Part shown: positions 1 to 8,103 of the stretch, piece by piece | Position numbering within the stretch: the first letter of the stretch is position 1 | Layout of the letters: each line of letters opens with the position of its first letter | Source of the DNA: Clostridium sp. 1001271st1 H5 | Lineage (GTDB): Bacteria; Bacillota; Clostridia; Lachnospirales; Lachnospiraceae | Direction of reading: 5' to 3' | DNA length: 64,000 nucleotides | Assembly: GCF_005845215.1 (NCBI RefSeq) | Contig: NZ_SPHO01000004.1 | Coordinates: forward strand, 248,001 to 312,000 | Position numbers and translations under genes: made by a program | The notes under the pieces: model-generated | Seen by the model: only the letters and a program-made list of their open reading frames with translations | Databases searched by the model: none | Told to the model about the DNA's origin: nothing

Positions 1-2
1 AA

Positions 3-1406
3 GAGAACTCAAGAAAGGGCCTGAAAGCCACACTGGCGCCCATACCCAACCTGGAAATCGACACTGCCTGTGATGGGCGGGAGGGCTATGCCAAAGCCAT
101 CCGCTGGAATCCGGATATCATTATCAGCGATATTCACATGCCTGTCTGGGATGGACTTGTGATGACGGAAAAGCTCTGCAAAAAGGCGTTTGCAGGCACC
201 ATATATCTGCTGACCGGATACGCGGAATTTGAATATGCCAGAAAGGCCCTGCAGTACCATGTGGAAGATTATATTCTGAAACCGGTGGTGCCCTCCAAAC
301 TCAGGAATCTCATAGAAGTCAAATTAAAGGAGCTGAACAAAAAAAGAAACAGCCAGAATCCCCAGCTGTGCCATCTCCTGTCGGACGAGGATTCAGTGCT
401 GCTCACAGAGCGCCTGTCCCCCTGCTGCTATACGGATTATTTTCTGGCCGTGGTCTATATGGAACAGGAGCACCATCTTCCCCTGGAGGTCAAGGAGGCT
501 GTCATAGAGGAACGGGGCCATTATATCCTGACCCTGCCGGATAAGCACTACCGCGGCATTCTGATTGGCTTTACAAACCATATGATTCATCACGGAAAGA
601 TAGACCGGATTGCATCCCTGCTGGAGCCGTACGAACACCTGACCTGCATTTATGAAACGCGGCAGGCTGGTTCCGTCGGAAGCTGGCCCCTTGCCTTTGA
701 ACGGCTCCGGAATGCGGTTCCCTGGACCATTACCTGCTGTTCCTCCTTTCTGGCCTACGATGCATACATGGAACAGGAGGCAGGGGAATTAAGCGAGGAT
801 GCATTTTTTAAAAAGGACCTGCAGCGCATGCTCTGCAGCAGCGACTTTAACGGCTGCAGAAAAATACTGCTCAAAAAGCTCAGCCAGATGCAGTCTGGCG
901 CCTGCCACCCCAGCCACATACTTGCAGCTGCCGTGTCCGGTCTGGTCAAGCTGGACTCCAAACAGGCTTACCTGGAGGCGGTAAACCAGATGGCGGCCGC
1001 CAGAACCATGCATGAAATCAGGGCCTGCATTGATTCCTATTTTGAGACATGCCAGTGCAGGCCCGCATCCGCCAGCTACTCTCCCCTGATTCAGAAAGCC
1101 CTCCATGTGATTGATAAGAGCTATAAAGAACCGATTTCCCTGAATTCCGTTGCGGAACAGCTCAACATCACTCCCCAGTACCTCAGCCGGATATTCATGA
1201 AGGAGATGTCCCGTTCTTTTGTGGACTATCTGACCTCCTACCGCATAGAGCGCGCCAAAAGCCTGCTTCAGGACACAAACATGAAAATCAACATGGTCTG
1301 CCTCCAGGCAGGATATCCGGATGCCAAGTATTTCTGCACCCTGTTCAAGAAAATAACCGGCGTGACCCCCAACCAGTACCGCGCCAGCAAGGCCAATCCA
1401 TCGTGA
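3..1406 (+). CDS. Two-component response regulator, AraC-type (5' truncated by window edge)
   Basis: The reading frame is already open at base 3, so the true start lies upstream of the window. The visible part begins inside a CheY-like receiver domain: the phospho-acceptor Asp is in SDIHMP (codon at 129-131), the conserved Thr is in YLLTGYAEF and the conserved Lys in DYILKPV. A middle region of about 230 residues without a recognised fold follows. The last 100 residues are a double helix-turn-helix AraC domain (from ALHVIDKSYKEPISLNSVAE to the GVTPNQYR end motif). Such YesN-like regulators normally pair with a membrane histidine kinase encoded next to them, here presumably to the left, and often control carbohydrate uptake. 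Target genes cannot be inferred. The ATG at 138 is internal to the receiver domain and is not the start. Confidence 0.9.
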   Translation, partial: ENSRKGLKATLAPIPNLEIDTACDGREGYAKAIRWNPDIIISDIHMPVWDGLVMTEKLCKKAFAGTIYLLTGYAEFEYARKALQYHVEDYILKPVVPSKLRNLIEVKLKELNKKRNSQNPQLCHLLSDEDSVLLTERLSPCCYTDYFLAVVYMEQEHHLPLEVKEAVIEERGHYILTLPDKHYRGILIGFTNHMIHHGKIDRIASLLEPYEHLTCIYETRQAGSVGSWPLAFERLRNAVPWTITCCSSFLAYDAYMEQEAGELSEDAFFKKDLQRMLCSSDFNGCRKILLKKLSQMQSGACHPSHILAAAVSGLVKLDSKQAYLEAVNQMAAARTMHEIRACIDSYFETCQCRPASASYSPLIQKALHVIDKSYKEPISLNSVAEQLNITPQYLSRIFMKEMSRSFVDYLTSYRIERAKSLLQDTNMKINMVCLQAGYPDAKYFCTLFKKITGVTPNQYRASKANPS

Positions 1407-1420
1407 TTGGCCTTTGCTTA
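1389..1420 (+). terminator. Hairpin overlapping the response-regulator stop codon
   Basis: AAGGCCAATC (1389-1398) pairs perfectly with GATTGGCCTT (1405-1414). The TGA stop lies at the edge of the right arm, and a short T-rich tail follows. The T-run is weak, so termination may be partial. It separates this gene from the convergent M23 peptidase gene. Confidence 0.5.
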
Positions 1421-1449
1421 CACACTCTGGAATGTGTCAGAAAAATGCT

Positions 1450-2397
1450 TTAATATGTAAACACCTGCCGCCTTTTCTCCAGCCATTTTAAAATCCAGTA
1501 GGGATTCACGCTCATCTCCTCATTGTGGTCTGTTTTAATATAGATTCCCACATGGAGATGTACGTCAAAGTTCCCTCTGGTCCCTTCTGTCTTTCCGTAG
1601 CCTGTGTCCCCCATATAACCAATCAGCTCCCCGGCCTTTACCCTGTCCCCCTCCTTAAAATCCCCGGCATAGTCATAGAGATGGGCGTAATACAGATAGG
1701 CGCCTCCCGGTGCCCGTATGCCTATACGCCATCCTCCCATTTCCAGCCACCCGATTTTTTCGATGATTCCGTCCGTCATGCTGACAACCGGATAATAACC
1801 GGGCGGCATCTCAGAACCCATGATATCACAGCCTTCATGGCGGCGCTTCGGGCTGCCGCCGTTCTGACTGCCGCCTGTCTGGCCGCTGTCCGCCTGGCCG
1901 CCCCCGTTTTGGCCGCTGCCCGCCTGGCCTCCCCCGTTTTGGCCGCTGCCCGCCTGGCCTCCCCCCGCCTGACCTTCTCCCGTCTGGCCGCTGCTCACAT
2001 ACCCCCGGCCGTCCATCCATCCGTCCTCAAACACCACCTCCGGCGTGTTCCTGTTCCGGCTCTCCGGGATTGGAAAATACTTCAAATCCCCCAGCACAGT
2101 CTCATATGCCTGTTTCAGCTTTCTGTAGTCCGCAGGCCTGGCGGCTGCCAGTATCCTGTTGTTATACCGGGTGTCCTTAAGGCCTGTAAGGTCATAATCA
2201 TGCTCCACCATCAGTGTAGTGACCATGTCCGGGTCCAGGCTGTCAAGCCCGGCCACCGTATTTCCCAGACGCATAGCCCTGAAATCGCCGCTCTCCCAGG
2301 AATAGGGCCCCAGCTGGTAATAATCCGGATTCGCAATCAGATAATTGGTAATGGAACACTGGAATACTGCCAGCAGCAAAATGAGAATCAAAGGCAT
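1450..2397 (-). CDS. M23-family peptidase with Gly/Gln-rich repeat linker
   Basis: The 315-residue protein has a hydrophobic N-terminus (MPLILILLLAVF) acting as signal or membrane anchor. A helical-looking region to about residue 135 follows, then a low-complexity linker of GQAGSGQNGG-type repeats, and a C-terminal LytM/M23 domain. The zinc-site motifs are all present: HEGCD (HxxxD), YAHLYD and HLHVG (HxH). M23 enzymes are zinc endopeptidases that cut peptidoglycan cross-bridges outside the membrane, so wall remodelling is expected; intact motifs suggest an active enzyme. The linker is encoded by a 30-bp tandem DNA repeat. The start has a GGGTGG-type ribosome site and lies 52 bp from the divergent ylbJ-like start. 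Confidence 0.85.
   Translation of the reverse strand: MPLILILLLAVFQCSITNYLIANPDYYQLGPYSWESGDFRAMRLGNTVAGLDSLDPDMVTTLMVEHDYDLTGLKDTRYNNRILAAARPADYRKLKQAYETVLGDLKYFPIPESRNRNTPEVVFEDGWMDGRGYVSSGQTGEGQAGGGQAGSGQNGGGQAGSGQNGGGQADSGQTGGSQNGGSPKRRHEGCDIMGSEMPPGYYPVVSMTDGIIEKIGWLEMGGWRIGIRAPGGAYLYYAHLYDYAGDFKEGDRVKAGELIGYMGDTGYGKTEGTRGNFDVHLHVGIYIKTDHNEEMSVNPYWILKWLEKRRQVFTY
1901..1960. repeat. 30-bp perfect tandem repeat, two units, in the M23 linker
   Basis: Bases 1901-1930 and 1931-1960 are identical, each starting CCCCCGTTTTGGCCGCTG. The repeat is in frame, so unit changes would lengthen or shorten the linker by 10 residues. Degenerate partial units flank it at 1861-1900 and 1961-1985. Confidence 0.9.
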
Positions 2398-2449
2398 AGC
2401 CCGCCACCCTTTACAATATATTTGTATAAACCATTGTATTCAGGTGCGT

Positions 2450-3412
2450 ATGAAAAAATCCATAGGAGGCATCCTGTCTGTCCTCTGTCTGCTCATGCTG
2501 TTGTTCAACCCCGGACTTGCGCTGGAAGGCGCCAGGCAGGGGCTTGTGCTCTGGGGAAATGTGGTCCTCCCCACCCTCCTTCCCTTCATGATATGCTCCG
2601 GTGTTATCGTGGCCATGGATGCCATCCACATCTTAACAGGACCCTTTAAGCCCATCCTCTCAGGCATCCTGGCCCTGTCGGACCAGGGCAGCTTCTGCCT
2701 TATGAGCGGGCTTTTATGCGGTTATCCCATGGGTGCCAAAACCACCAGCGACTTTTTAGACCAGGGCAGGCTTTCTCCCCGGGAAGGTAAATATCTGCTG
2801 GCCATCAGCAATCACCCAAGCCCCATGTTTGTATTGGGATACGTCATGGCCCAGATTGCCCTGATTCCCTCCATGGCCCGGCCCTGTCCGCTGTGGGCTG
2901 TGCTGGCAGCCCTGTACCTGCCCATACTTCCCCTTTCCCTGTTAGCCAGATGCTGCTATCATTATAAGAGACAGCCACGCAGGAAAGCGTGTCTTGAAGC
3001 AACCCGGACAGCCCGGTCAGAGCCGGACACAGGTGACTGCTTTTCCTTTGACACCCATATGATGAGCTGTTTCGAAACCATGGTCAAAATAGGCGGGTAT
3101 ATTATGCTGTTCTCTATTCTTGCACTGTATCTGACCGTGTTTCCCTTTCAGATGCCCCCGCTGCTGCGCCCGGCCCTGCTGGGAAGTGTGGAAATCACCA
3201 CCGGCATCCAGATTATCGCATCCTCGGTGCCCGGAAAAATGGGCGCCCTGCTTATCATTGGTTCCGCTGCTTTCGGCGGATTTTCAGGGATATTCCAGAC
3301 AAAAAGCGTATTAAAAAATGCCGGATTGTCCATCCGGCATTATATGCTGTGGAAGCTGCTCCACAGCGCGCTGTCCTGTCTTATATTTTATGTAGCCCTG
3401 TGCCGCCGGTGA
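2450..3412 (+). CDS. ylbJ: YlbJ-like sporulation integral membrane protein
   Basis: From the ATG at 2450 (AGGTG just upstream) the product is 320 residues with about eight hydrophobic segments. It carries the YlbJ/nucleoside-recognition (Gate) signature around LLCGYPMGAKTTSDFL and SNHPSPMFVLGY. YlbJ is a membrane protein made in the mother cell and needed for normal spore formation; its transport substrate is not established. The protein is shorter than the roughly 400 residues of B. subtilis YlbJ, so a divergent paralogue is possible. The frame stays open further upstream, but that part would overlap the divergent M23 gene and lacks a ribosome site. It converges with the rsmD-coaD operon with a 1-bp gap, a neighbourhood common for ylbJ in Clostridia. 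Confidence 0.8.
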   Translation: MKKSIGGILSVLCLLMLLFNPGLALEGARQGLVLWGNVVLPTLLPFMICSGVIVAMDAIHILTGPFKPILSGILALSDQGSFCLMSGLLCGYPMGAKTTSDFLDQGRLSPREGKYLLAISNHPSPMFVLGYVMAQIALIPSMARPCPLWAVLAALYLPILPLSLLARCCYHYKRQPRRKACLEATRTARSEPDTGDCFSFDTHMMSCFETMVKIGGYIMLFSILALYLTVFPFQMPPLLRPALLGSVEITTGIQIIASSVPGKMGALLIIGSAAFGGFSGIFQTKSVLKNAGLSIRHYMLWKLLHSALSCLIFYVALCRR

Positions 3413-3413
3413 C

Positions 3414-4049
3414 CTATACCTGCTGGCCCTCATCCATATCCTGGGGAGCCTGGCCTTCCCCCTCCTCAGACCTCACTATGCCGCCTGACAGTTCATTGCG
3501 GTTGGAGGAAACAATATCATAGCTGGACTGCATGGAAGTCATGAAGGCGTCGAAACGTCCCCTTGCGCCTTCCATAGTATGGTTGATGATGGTCTGGAGA
3601 CTGCGCAGCATGTCGTCGGTATACTGTATGGAACTCTGGCGGATTCCATTGGCATCATTCACAGCAGCATCCACAATGGCCTGGGCCTGCATGCTGGCCT
3701 GCTCCACCACTTCATTGGCATGGGCAAATGCCTGCTGCATGATTTCATGCTCATTAATCATCTCAGAAGTCTGTTCGCTGACCTGGGCCATCATGGAATC
3801 AGCCTGCTTCTTGGCGTCGTCCAGCATGGCGTCCGCCTGGGCCTGGGCTTCATTTAAAATAGTTTCCTGCTGGCTGATGATTTTCTGATACTTCTTAATT
3901 TCATCCGGTATCCTGAGTCGCAGCTCCACCAGCAGCTCCTCCAGCTCTTCCTTATTAACAATAATCTTGCTGTTAGATAATGCCTGGAATTTACAACTGT
4001 CTATATATTCCTCGATTTCACTGATTAACTGCTCTATCCTACTCATCAT
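3414..4049 (-). CDS. Coiled-coil protein, DivIVA-like / ATPase subunit-like
   Basis: The 211-residue protein is almost entirely helical and hydrophilic. It has heptad-like Ala/Gln/Met-rich stretches ([20 protein letters not shown] and following) and no membrane segment. Such proteins are often named as V-type ATPase subunit H-like or DivIVA-like; both names reflect coiled-coil similarity rather than known function. It starts with an ATG that overlaps the coaD stop by 4 bp (ATGA), so translation is probably coupled. The setting behind rsmD-coaD is conserved in Clostridia, which argues for a real but unassigned role, perhaps at the cell pole or membrane. Confidence 0.75.
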   Translation of the reverse strand: MMSRIEQLISEIEEYIDSCKFQALSNSKIIVNKEELEELLVELRLRIPDEIKKYQKIISQQETILNEAQAQADAMLDDAKKQADSMMAQVSEQTSEMINEHEIMQQAFAHANEVVEQASMQAQAIVDAAVNDANGIRQSSIQYTDDMLRSLQTIINHTMEGARGRFDAFMTSMQSSYDIVSSNRNELSGGIVRSEEGEGQAPQDMDEGQQV

Positions 4050-4540
4050 GTCAACCGTCTCCTCTCCTCCAGCTTCTCTCTAACCCTGGCTGCAATGACC
4101 GGATGGAGGAACTCACTGATTTCCCCCTCGTACTCCGCAATCTCTTTCACGATGCTGGAACTCAAATATGAATATTTTAAATTAGTCGTCAAAAATATAG
4201 TATCAATCTCCGGCGCAATAACCCTGTTGGTCTGCGCCATCTGAAGCTCGTATTCAAAATCAGTAATGGCCCGCAGACCCCTGACCACAATATCCGCATG
4301 ATTCCTGCGCACAAAGTCAATGAGCAGACCTTCAAAAGACTGAATCTCCACATTAGGCAGGGATGCAGTCACTTCCTTTAACATATTAACACGTTCCTGG
4401 GCAGAAAACAACGGGCATTTTGCCTTATTGTTAAGGACCCCGATGATTAATTTGTCAACCATCTTTGCTGTGCGCTCAATGATGTCATAATGGCCTAATG
4501 TGACTGGGTCAAAGCTTCCCGGATATACTGCTGTCCTCAT
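4046..4540 (-). CDS. coaD: Phosphopantetheine adenylyltransferase
   Basis: CoaD transfers AMP from ATP to 4'-phosphopantetheine to give dephospho-CoA, the fourth step of coenzyme A synthesis, in the cytosol. The 164-residue protein has the usual length. The nucleotidyltransferase motifs are visible: [12 protein letters not shown] with the TxGH nucleotide-binding signature at the N-terminus, and LSSSIVKE (ISSTxVR-like) near residue 130. The ATG directly follows the rsmD stop (TAGATG), and a GAGGAG ribosome site lies 5 bp upstream. The operon order rsmD-coaD is the common one in Firmicutes. Confidence 0.97.
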   Translation of the reverse strand: MRTAVYPGSFDPVTLGHYDIIERTAKMVDKLIIGVLNNKAKCPLFSAQERVNMLKEVTASLPNVEIQSFEGLLIDFVRRNHADIVVRGLRAITDFEYELQMAQTNRVIAPEIDTIFLTTNLKYSYLSSSIVKEIAEYEGEISEFLHPVIAARVREKLEERRRLT

Positions 4541-5098
4541 CTACTCTCCTCTGCCAACGAACACGTGCTTGTTGGTCTTGTACTCTTTGCTTTTAATCAT
4601 ATGCCAGCCGGACTCCTCCAGCCATCCAAACTCCGTCTCCTTAGATGCCTCAATTACAATCAGAGTGTCCTCCGTAACCATAGGGGAATGGCTCAGATAA
4701 TCCAGAACCAGCTTCTCATACTCATGGTTATAGGGCGGGTCCATGAATACAATGTCAAACCTGTAATTCTTGCCCTCCAGCCGTTTCAGGCCGGTTATCA
4801 CGTCGCAGCCCATCACCATGGACCTGTCCTCCAGCTTTGTCCTGGCCAGGTTCTCCCGGATGCACTCCAATGCTTTTGGATTGTTTTCAATCATTACAGC
4901 CAGACCGGCTCCCCGGCTCAGTGCCTCAATCCCAATGGCCCCGCTGCCGGAAAAAAGGTCCAGGAACATGCAGTCCGGCAAATCCGGCTGAAGCATGTTA
5001 AACAGTGTTTCCTTAATTCTATCCGTGGTGGGCCGGGTATCCAGCCCATCCAGTGTCTTTAAAAGCAGCCTTCTGGCGCTGCCTGCAATTACTCTCAT
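4541..5098 (-). CDS. rsmD: 16S rRNA (guanine-N2-)-methyltransferase RsmD
   Basis: RsmD methylates G966 of 16S rRNA (E. coli numbering) using S-adenosylmethionine, during assembly of the 30S subunit. The 185-residue protein has the SAM-binding motif DLFSGSGAIGIEALSRGA at about residue 45 and the catalytic DPPY motif in FMDPPYNHEY at about residue 120. It is the first gene of the rsmD-coaD-coiled-coil operon, with an AGGAG ribosome site 6 bp before the ATG and a sigma-A promoter at 5153-5181. Confidence 0.95.
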   Translation of the reverse strand: MRVIAGSARRLLLKTLDGLDTRPTTDRIKETLFNMLQPDLPDCMFLDLFSGSGAIGIEALSRGAGLAVMIENNPKALECIRENLARTKLEDRSMVMGCDVITGLKRLEGKNYRFDIVFMDPPYNHEYEKLVLDYLSHSPMVTEDTLIVIEASKETEFGWLEESGWHMIKSKEYKTNKHVFVGRGE

Positions 5099-5135
5099 CC
5101 ATTACTCCTGCTTCCATACGCTGCCTGTTGACAGC

Positions 5136-5181
5136 AATTTTCATACCAAACAAGTATAATATGAAAATTCCATATATACAA
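5136..5181 (-). promoter_or_regulatory. rsmD promoter with inverted repeat over the -10 region
   Basis: On the minus strand TTGTAT (5176-5181) and TATACT (5153-5158) are 17 bp apart. A perfect 10-bp inverted repeat, TATGAAAATT at 5160-5169 and AATTTTCATA at 5136-5145, brackets the -10 box and expected start point, which is a plausible repressor-site geometry. The binding protein is unknown. Confidence 0.6.
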
Positions 5182-5215
5182 GGGTTTTTTTAGGATTTTT
5201 ACAACATTTCCCTCA

Positions 5216-5893
5216 TTATTTGGAAGTGGGAAGCCCCTGGGCAATCCTGCCGGTAAATTCCGCGATATTCATGGTCTGCATGTATACCTTGCCCGGACCT
5301 GTCAGTTTTGTGAGGAACAGGCCCTCGCCGCCGAACAGCATATTCTTCACGCCCTTAATCGTCTCGATTTCATAGGAAACGCTGGGTTCAAAGGCAAATA
5401 CATTTCCCGTATCCACCTTAAACACTTCTCCCGGCGCCAAGACCCTCTCCACCACATCCCCGTCCACTTCCAGAAAGGCCATGCCGTTTCCCTGTATCCG
5501 CTGAAGGATGAATCCCTCGCCGCCGAAGAATCCGGCTGAAAGCTTCTTTGTAAGTACGGTGCTGATTTCAACAGTTGGCTGGGCGCAGAGAAACGCCCCC
5601 TTCTGACAGATAAGGCTGGTCTTAGCCGTATCTATAGCCAGTATCTTGCCTGGTACCGTGGATGCAAAGGCAATGACGCTGTCCGGCCTGGACGCTGTAT
5701 AGGTAGCCATAAAAAGGGATTCCCCGGAAAACATCCTTCCCAGTCCCTTCATAAGTCCTCCCTTTACATTGGAGTCCAAGGTAAACCCGTCGCTCATCCA
5801 TGCCATGCCTCCGGACTGCGTATACATGGCCTCTCCTGCCTGAAGCCTGACCTCCACAGCCGGCAGTATATCTCCCAACATCCTGTAATCCAT
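5216..5893 (-). CDS. AIM24 / TIGR00266 family protein
   Basis: The 225-residue protein is rich in short beta strands and Gly turns (for example GESLFMATYTA, FGGEGFILQRIQGNG, GGEGLFLTKLTGPG). This repeated pattern is typical of the AIM24 family, a double-stranded beta-sandwich fold. Bacterial members have no firmly known function; the name comes from a yeast mitochondrial protein. No signal peptide or membrane segment is seen. The start has AAGGAGG 9 bp before the ATG. It looks monocistronic. Confidence 0.85.
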   Translation of the reverse strand: MDYRMLGDILPAVEVRLQAGEAMYTQSGGMAWMSDGFTLDSNVKGGLMKGLGRMFSGESLFMATYTASRPDSVIAFASTVPGKILAIDTAKTSLICQKGAFLCAQPTVEISTVLTKKLSAGFFGGEGFILQRIQGNGMAFLEVDGDVVERVLAPGEVFKVDTGNVFAFEPSVSYEIETIKGVKNMLFGGEGLFLTKLTGPGKVYMQTMNIAEFTGRIAQGLPTSK

Positions 5894-6008
5894 GTTGTAT
5901 TTCCTCCTTAGATGATTTTATTTGTGTATCAGTATACCATATGCAGTGTTAAAATCCTTTAAATTACTCTTAATTTTTATGATTGAAAATCAACGGTTTT
6001 GCGTTGGT

Positions 6009-6962
6009 TTACAGGCTGCCCTCCACATACCTGCCCAGAAACCGGAACACCGCTTTCCAATACGCATCCCCGCCCGCCAGTGAGGCCTCCACATGCGCCG
6101 CGCCTTTCACTGCCAGGCACTCCTTCTGGCTTTTGCAGGCATCATAGAGCTCCTTCATCATTTTAAAAGGCACAAACCGGTCCTCCGTGCCGTGGATAAA
6201 GAAAACAGGCAGCCTGGTCCTGGCCACGCATTTTAATGCATCTGCATCCTTTATGCCGTACCCTGCCCTTATGCGGGCAACCAAATCCGCGCAGTATAAA
6301 AACGGGAAAGCCGGCAGATGGAATTGGGACTTCATTTGATATGACAAAACAGACCAGGCGGACGTATATCCGCAGTCTTCCACTGCCGCCTTTACATTGG
6401 GAGGAAGTTCCTCTCCCGCAGCCATCATCACGGATGCCGCGCCCATGGATACCCCGTATAAGACAATTTCCGATTCCGGATATTGTTTAATAAGCCAGCA
6501 TATCCATTTTTTGATATCTAAACGGTCGTGCCATCCCATTCCCACATATGTACCCTGGCTCTTTCCGTGGCCTCTGGCATCCGGCAGAAGAAGATTAAAG
6601 CCCGCCTGATAAAAAGCCAGCGCTTCCCTTCCAAACCAAAGCCCGGAATCATCATACCCATGGACCAGTATAACCCATTTTTTACTTGGTTCCCTTTGCA
6701 GGCACAGATAGCCGTGAAGCCTTAAACGGTCAAAGGACAGGATTTCACGGTCCTCATATTGTTCCTTAAGCCGCCTCACAGCTTCACCTGCATTTCGTTT
6801 TGCTCCCAGCCTTTTTTCCGGCTTTTTTGCGCCGGGCGCAGGTTTTAACAGAGCTGATTTATCCGTTGACGCATCCAGGGCTATATGAAAAAAATATTCC
6901 CCGGCCAGCAGGCCGGCTGCTCCCGCTGCTATACATGCCGTACACGCCGCTGCTCTCCTCAT
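6009..6962 (-). CDS. Alpha/beta hydrolase, membrane-anchored
   Basis: The 317-residue protein begins with a hydrophobic segment (residues 4-25) that should anchor it or act as signal. The rest is an alpha/beta hydrolase fold: an oxyanion-hole motif VHGYDDSG, nucleophile elbow YGVSMGA (GxSxG), acid in HGTEDRFVP and catalytic His in GAAHVEAS. The set is complete, so it should be an active esterase or peptidase-like hydrolase; the substrate is unknown. It is of the type often called alpha/beta hydrolase YqkD-like in Firmicutes. AAGGAGG precedes the ATG by about 10 bp. Confidence 0.85.
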   Translation of the reverse strand: MRRAAACTACIAAGAAGLLAGEYFFHIALDASTDKSALLKPAPGAKKPEKRLGAKRNAGEAVRRLKEQYEDREILSFDRLRLHGYLCLQREPSKKWVILVHGYDDSGLWFGREALAFYQAGFNLLLPDARGHGKSQGTYVGMGWHDRLDIKKWICWLIKQYPESEIVLYGVSMGAASVMMAAGEELPPNVKAAVEDCGYTSAWSVLSYQMKSQFHLPAFPFLYCADLVARIRAGYGIKDADALKCVARTRLPVFFIHGTEDRFVPFKMMKELYDACKSQKECLAVKGAAHVEASLAGGDAYWKAVFRFLGRYVEGSL

Positions 6963-7085
6963 CCAATACCGCCTCCTTAAAAATACATATCATCTTCCAA
7001 TATACGATTTCAAACAGTTTCAAATGTCCATAAGGTTAAAAATGAAGATTTCCTGTTTTAACCAAAATACGAAGAACCTTCTAGT

Positions 7086-7112
7086 TTATAATTTTTGAAT
7101 CATCACATAATA
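7086..7112 (+). promoter_or_regulatory. Possible forespore (sigma-G type) promoter for the SASP gene
   Basis: CATAATA at 7106-7112 fits the sigma-F/G -10 pattern (CATWHTA). A poor -35 candidate, TTATA (7086-7090), lies 15 bp upstream, shorter than usual. Forespore control is expected for SASP genes, but the assignment here is tentative. Confidence 0.35.
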
Positions 7113-7131
7113 GGATTGTAACACAAAACAA

Positions 7132-7159
7132 GCCATGAACCACTAAACAATTTCATGGC
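7132..7159 (+). promoter_or_regulatory. Hairpin in the SASP 5' leader
   Basis: GCCATGAA (7132-7139) pairs perfectly with TTCATGGC (7152-7159) across a 12-base loop, ending 11 bp before the AAGGAGG ribosome site. It could stabilise the spore mRNA or modulate translation. Confidence 0.5.
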
Positions 7160-7186
7160 AAATACAATACAAGGAGGCGTTTTATT

Positions 7187-7390
7187 ATGTCTAACAATTC
7201 TAACAGAACAAATGTACCTGAAGCAAAGGAAGCAATGGACAGATTTAAGATGGAGGTTGCCAACGAGATTGGTGTTCCGTTAACCAACGGATACAATGGT
7301 AACCTGACTTCTGCACAGAATGGTTCCGTAGGTGGCTATATGGTTAAGAAGATGATTGAAGCCCAGGAGCGTCAGATGGCAGGTAAATAA
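7187..7390 (+). CDS. Small acid-soluble spore protein, alpha/beta type
   Basis: The 67-residue product matches the alpha/beta SASP family, which coats DNA in the dormant spore and protects it from UV and heat, and is later degraded by the GPR protease to feed outgrowth. The GPR-site region is FKMEVANEIGV, and the second conserved block is NGNLTSAQNGSVGGYMVKKM. Length is typical (60-70). AAGGAGG lies 9-10 bp before the ATG. It stands alone, with a leader hairpin and a terminator shared with the convergent nitroreductase gene. It is direct evidence that the organism makes endospores. Confidence 0.97.
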   Translation: MSNNSNRTNVPEAKEAMDRFKMEVANEIGVPLTNGYNGNLTSAQNGSVGGYMVKKMIEAQERQMAGK

Positions 7391-7447
7391 ATCCTACCTT
7401 TCTGAAGGATTTCTGAAGTAAGATTGTATTGTTGCTGGAAACAGCAG

Positions 7448-7488
7448 AAAATCCCCAGACTATGTGTGAAACACAGTCTGGGGATTTT
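7448..7488. terminator. Bidirectional terminator between SASP and nitroreductase genes
   Basis: AAAATCCCCAGACT (7448-7461) and AGTCTGGGGATTTT (7475-7488) form a perfect 14-bp stem, with T-rich ends on both strands. It lies between two convergent genes. Confidence 0.85.
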
Positions 7489-7499
7489 GTCAAATCAGA

Positions 7500-8015
7500 C
7501 TAATCTACATACACCACTTTTCCGGTGCGGGCCTTTTCTTCCTTTGTGTCGGCTGCATATCCAAGGGCGGCCATACCGTATACCTCATGGCCGGAGGGCA
7601 CTCCGAAGGATGTCAGTATCCGGCGGATGTCCGGCTCGTCGCAGATTCCCTGGAGCTGGTTAATCCACACAGAACCGATTCCAAGGGAATGGGCTGCAAG
7701 GAATATATTTTCCATGGCACATGCATCGTCTTCCCTGCCAAACCGGCTCTGCTTTTCATTGGACGGAATGACCAGCACCCGGGGCTGGTACATATCATAT
7801 CCCTGACGGTCCAGCGCCTTTTCTATGGCCGATGCCAGCATCTGGATTTTCTCCCTGTTTCTGACAACCGTGAACTGCCATGTCTGGAGTCCCATTCCGC
7901 TGGGCGCATGAAGGGCCGCCTGCACAATCAGCTCCAACTCTTCCTCAGGAATGGGCTTGTCTGAAAACTTTCTGGTACTTCTCCTGGTTAAAATCGTGTT
8001 CAATGTCTCATTCAT
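7500..8015 (-). CDS. Nitroreductase-family flavoprotein
   Basis: The 171-residue protein shows the family pattern: the N-terminal RRSTRKFSDKPIPEEEL FMN-binding block, APSGMGLQTWQF, and the C-terminal GxxALGYA-type motif (MAALGYAAD). Members are FMN-dependent NAD(P)H oxidoreductases that reduce nitro groups, quinones or flavins; the physiological substrate cannot be read from sequence. It is probably transcribed alone, since recG lies upstream on the same strand with an 88-bp gap. Confidence 0.92.
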   Translation of the reverse strand: MNETLNTILTRRSTRKFSDKPIPEEELELIVQAALHAPSGMGLQTWQFTVVRNREKIQMLASAIEKALDRQGYDMYQPRVLVIPSNEKQSRFGREDDACAMENIFLAAHSLGIGSVWINQLQGICDEPDIRRILTSFGVPSGHEVYGMAALGYAADTKEEKARTGKVVYVD

Positions 8016-8103
8016 GGTAAAACACTCCTTTCTCTTCCTGCTCTTTCCTTCGCCTTTTATATAACCTTAAATGCCCATATATTGCCTGCCGGCCCGACAT
8101 CTC

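Noticed and set aside
1861..1985. CRISPR array
   Set aside because: Repeats are adjacent 30-bp units without spacers and are in frame within a coding sequence.
1525..2649. Long plus-strand reading frame opposite the M23 gene
   Set aside because: It is the antisense shadow of the M23 gene; the peptide is Pro/Ala/Leu-rich repeats mirroring the Gly/Gln linker and has no ribosome site or family features.
5985..6008. Terminator after the alpha/beta hydrolase gene
   Set aside because: Only a 5-bp CAACG/CGTTG stem with a short T-tail; too weak to list as a feature.
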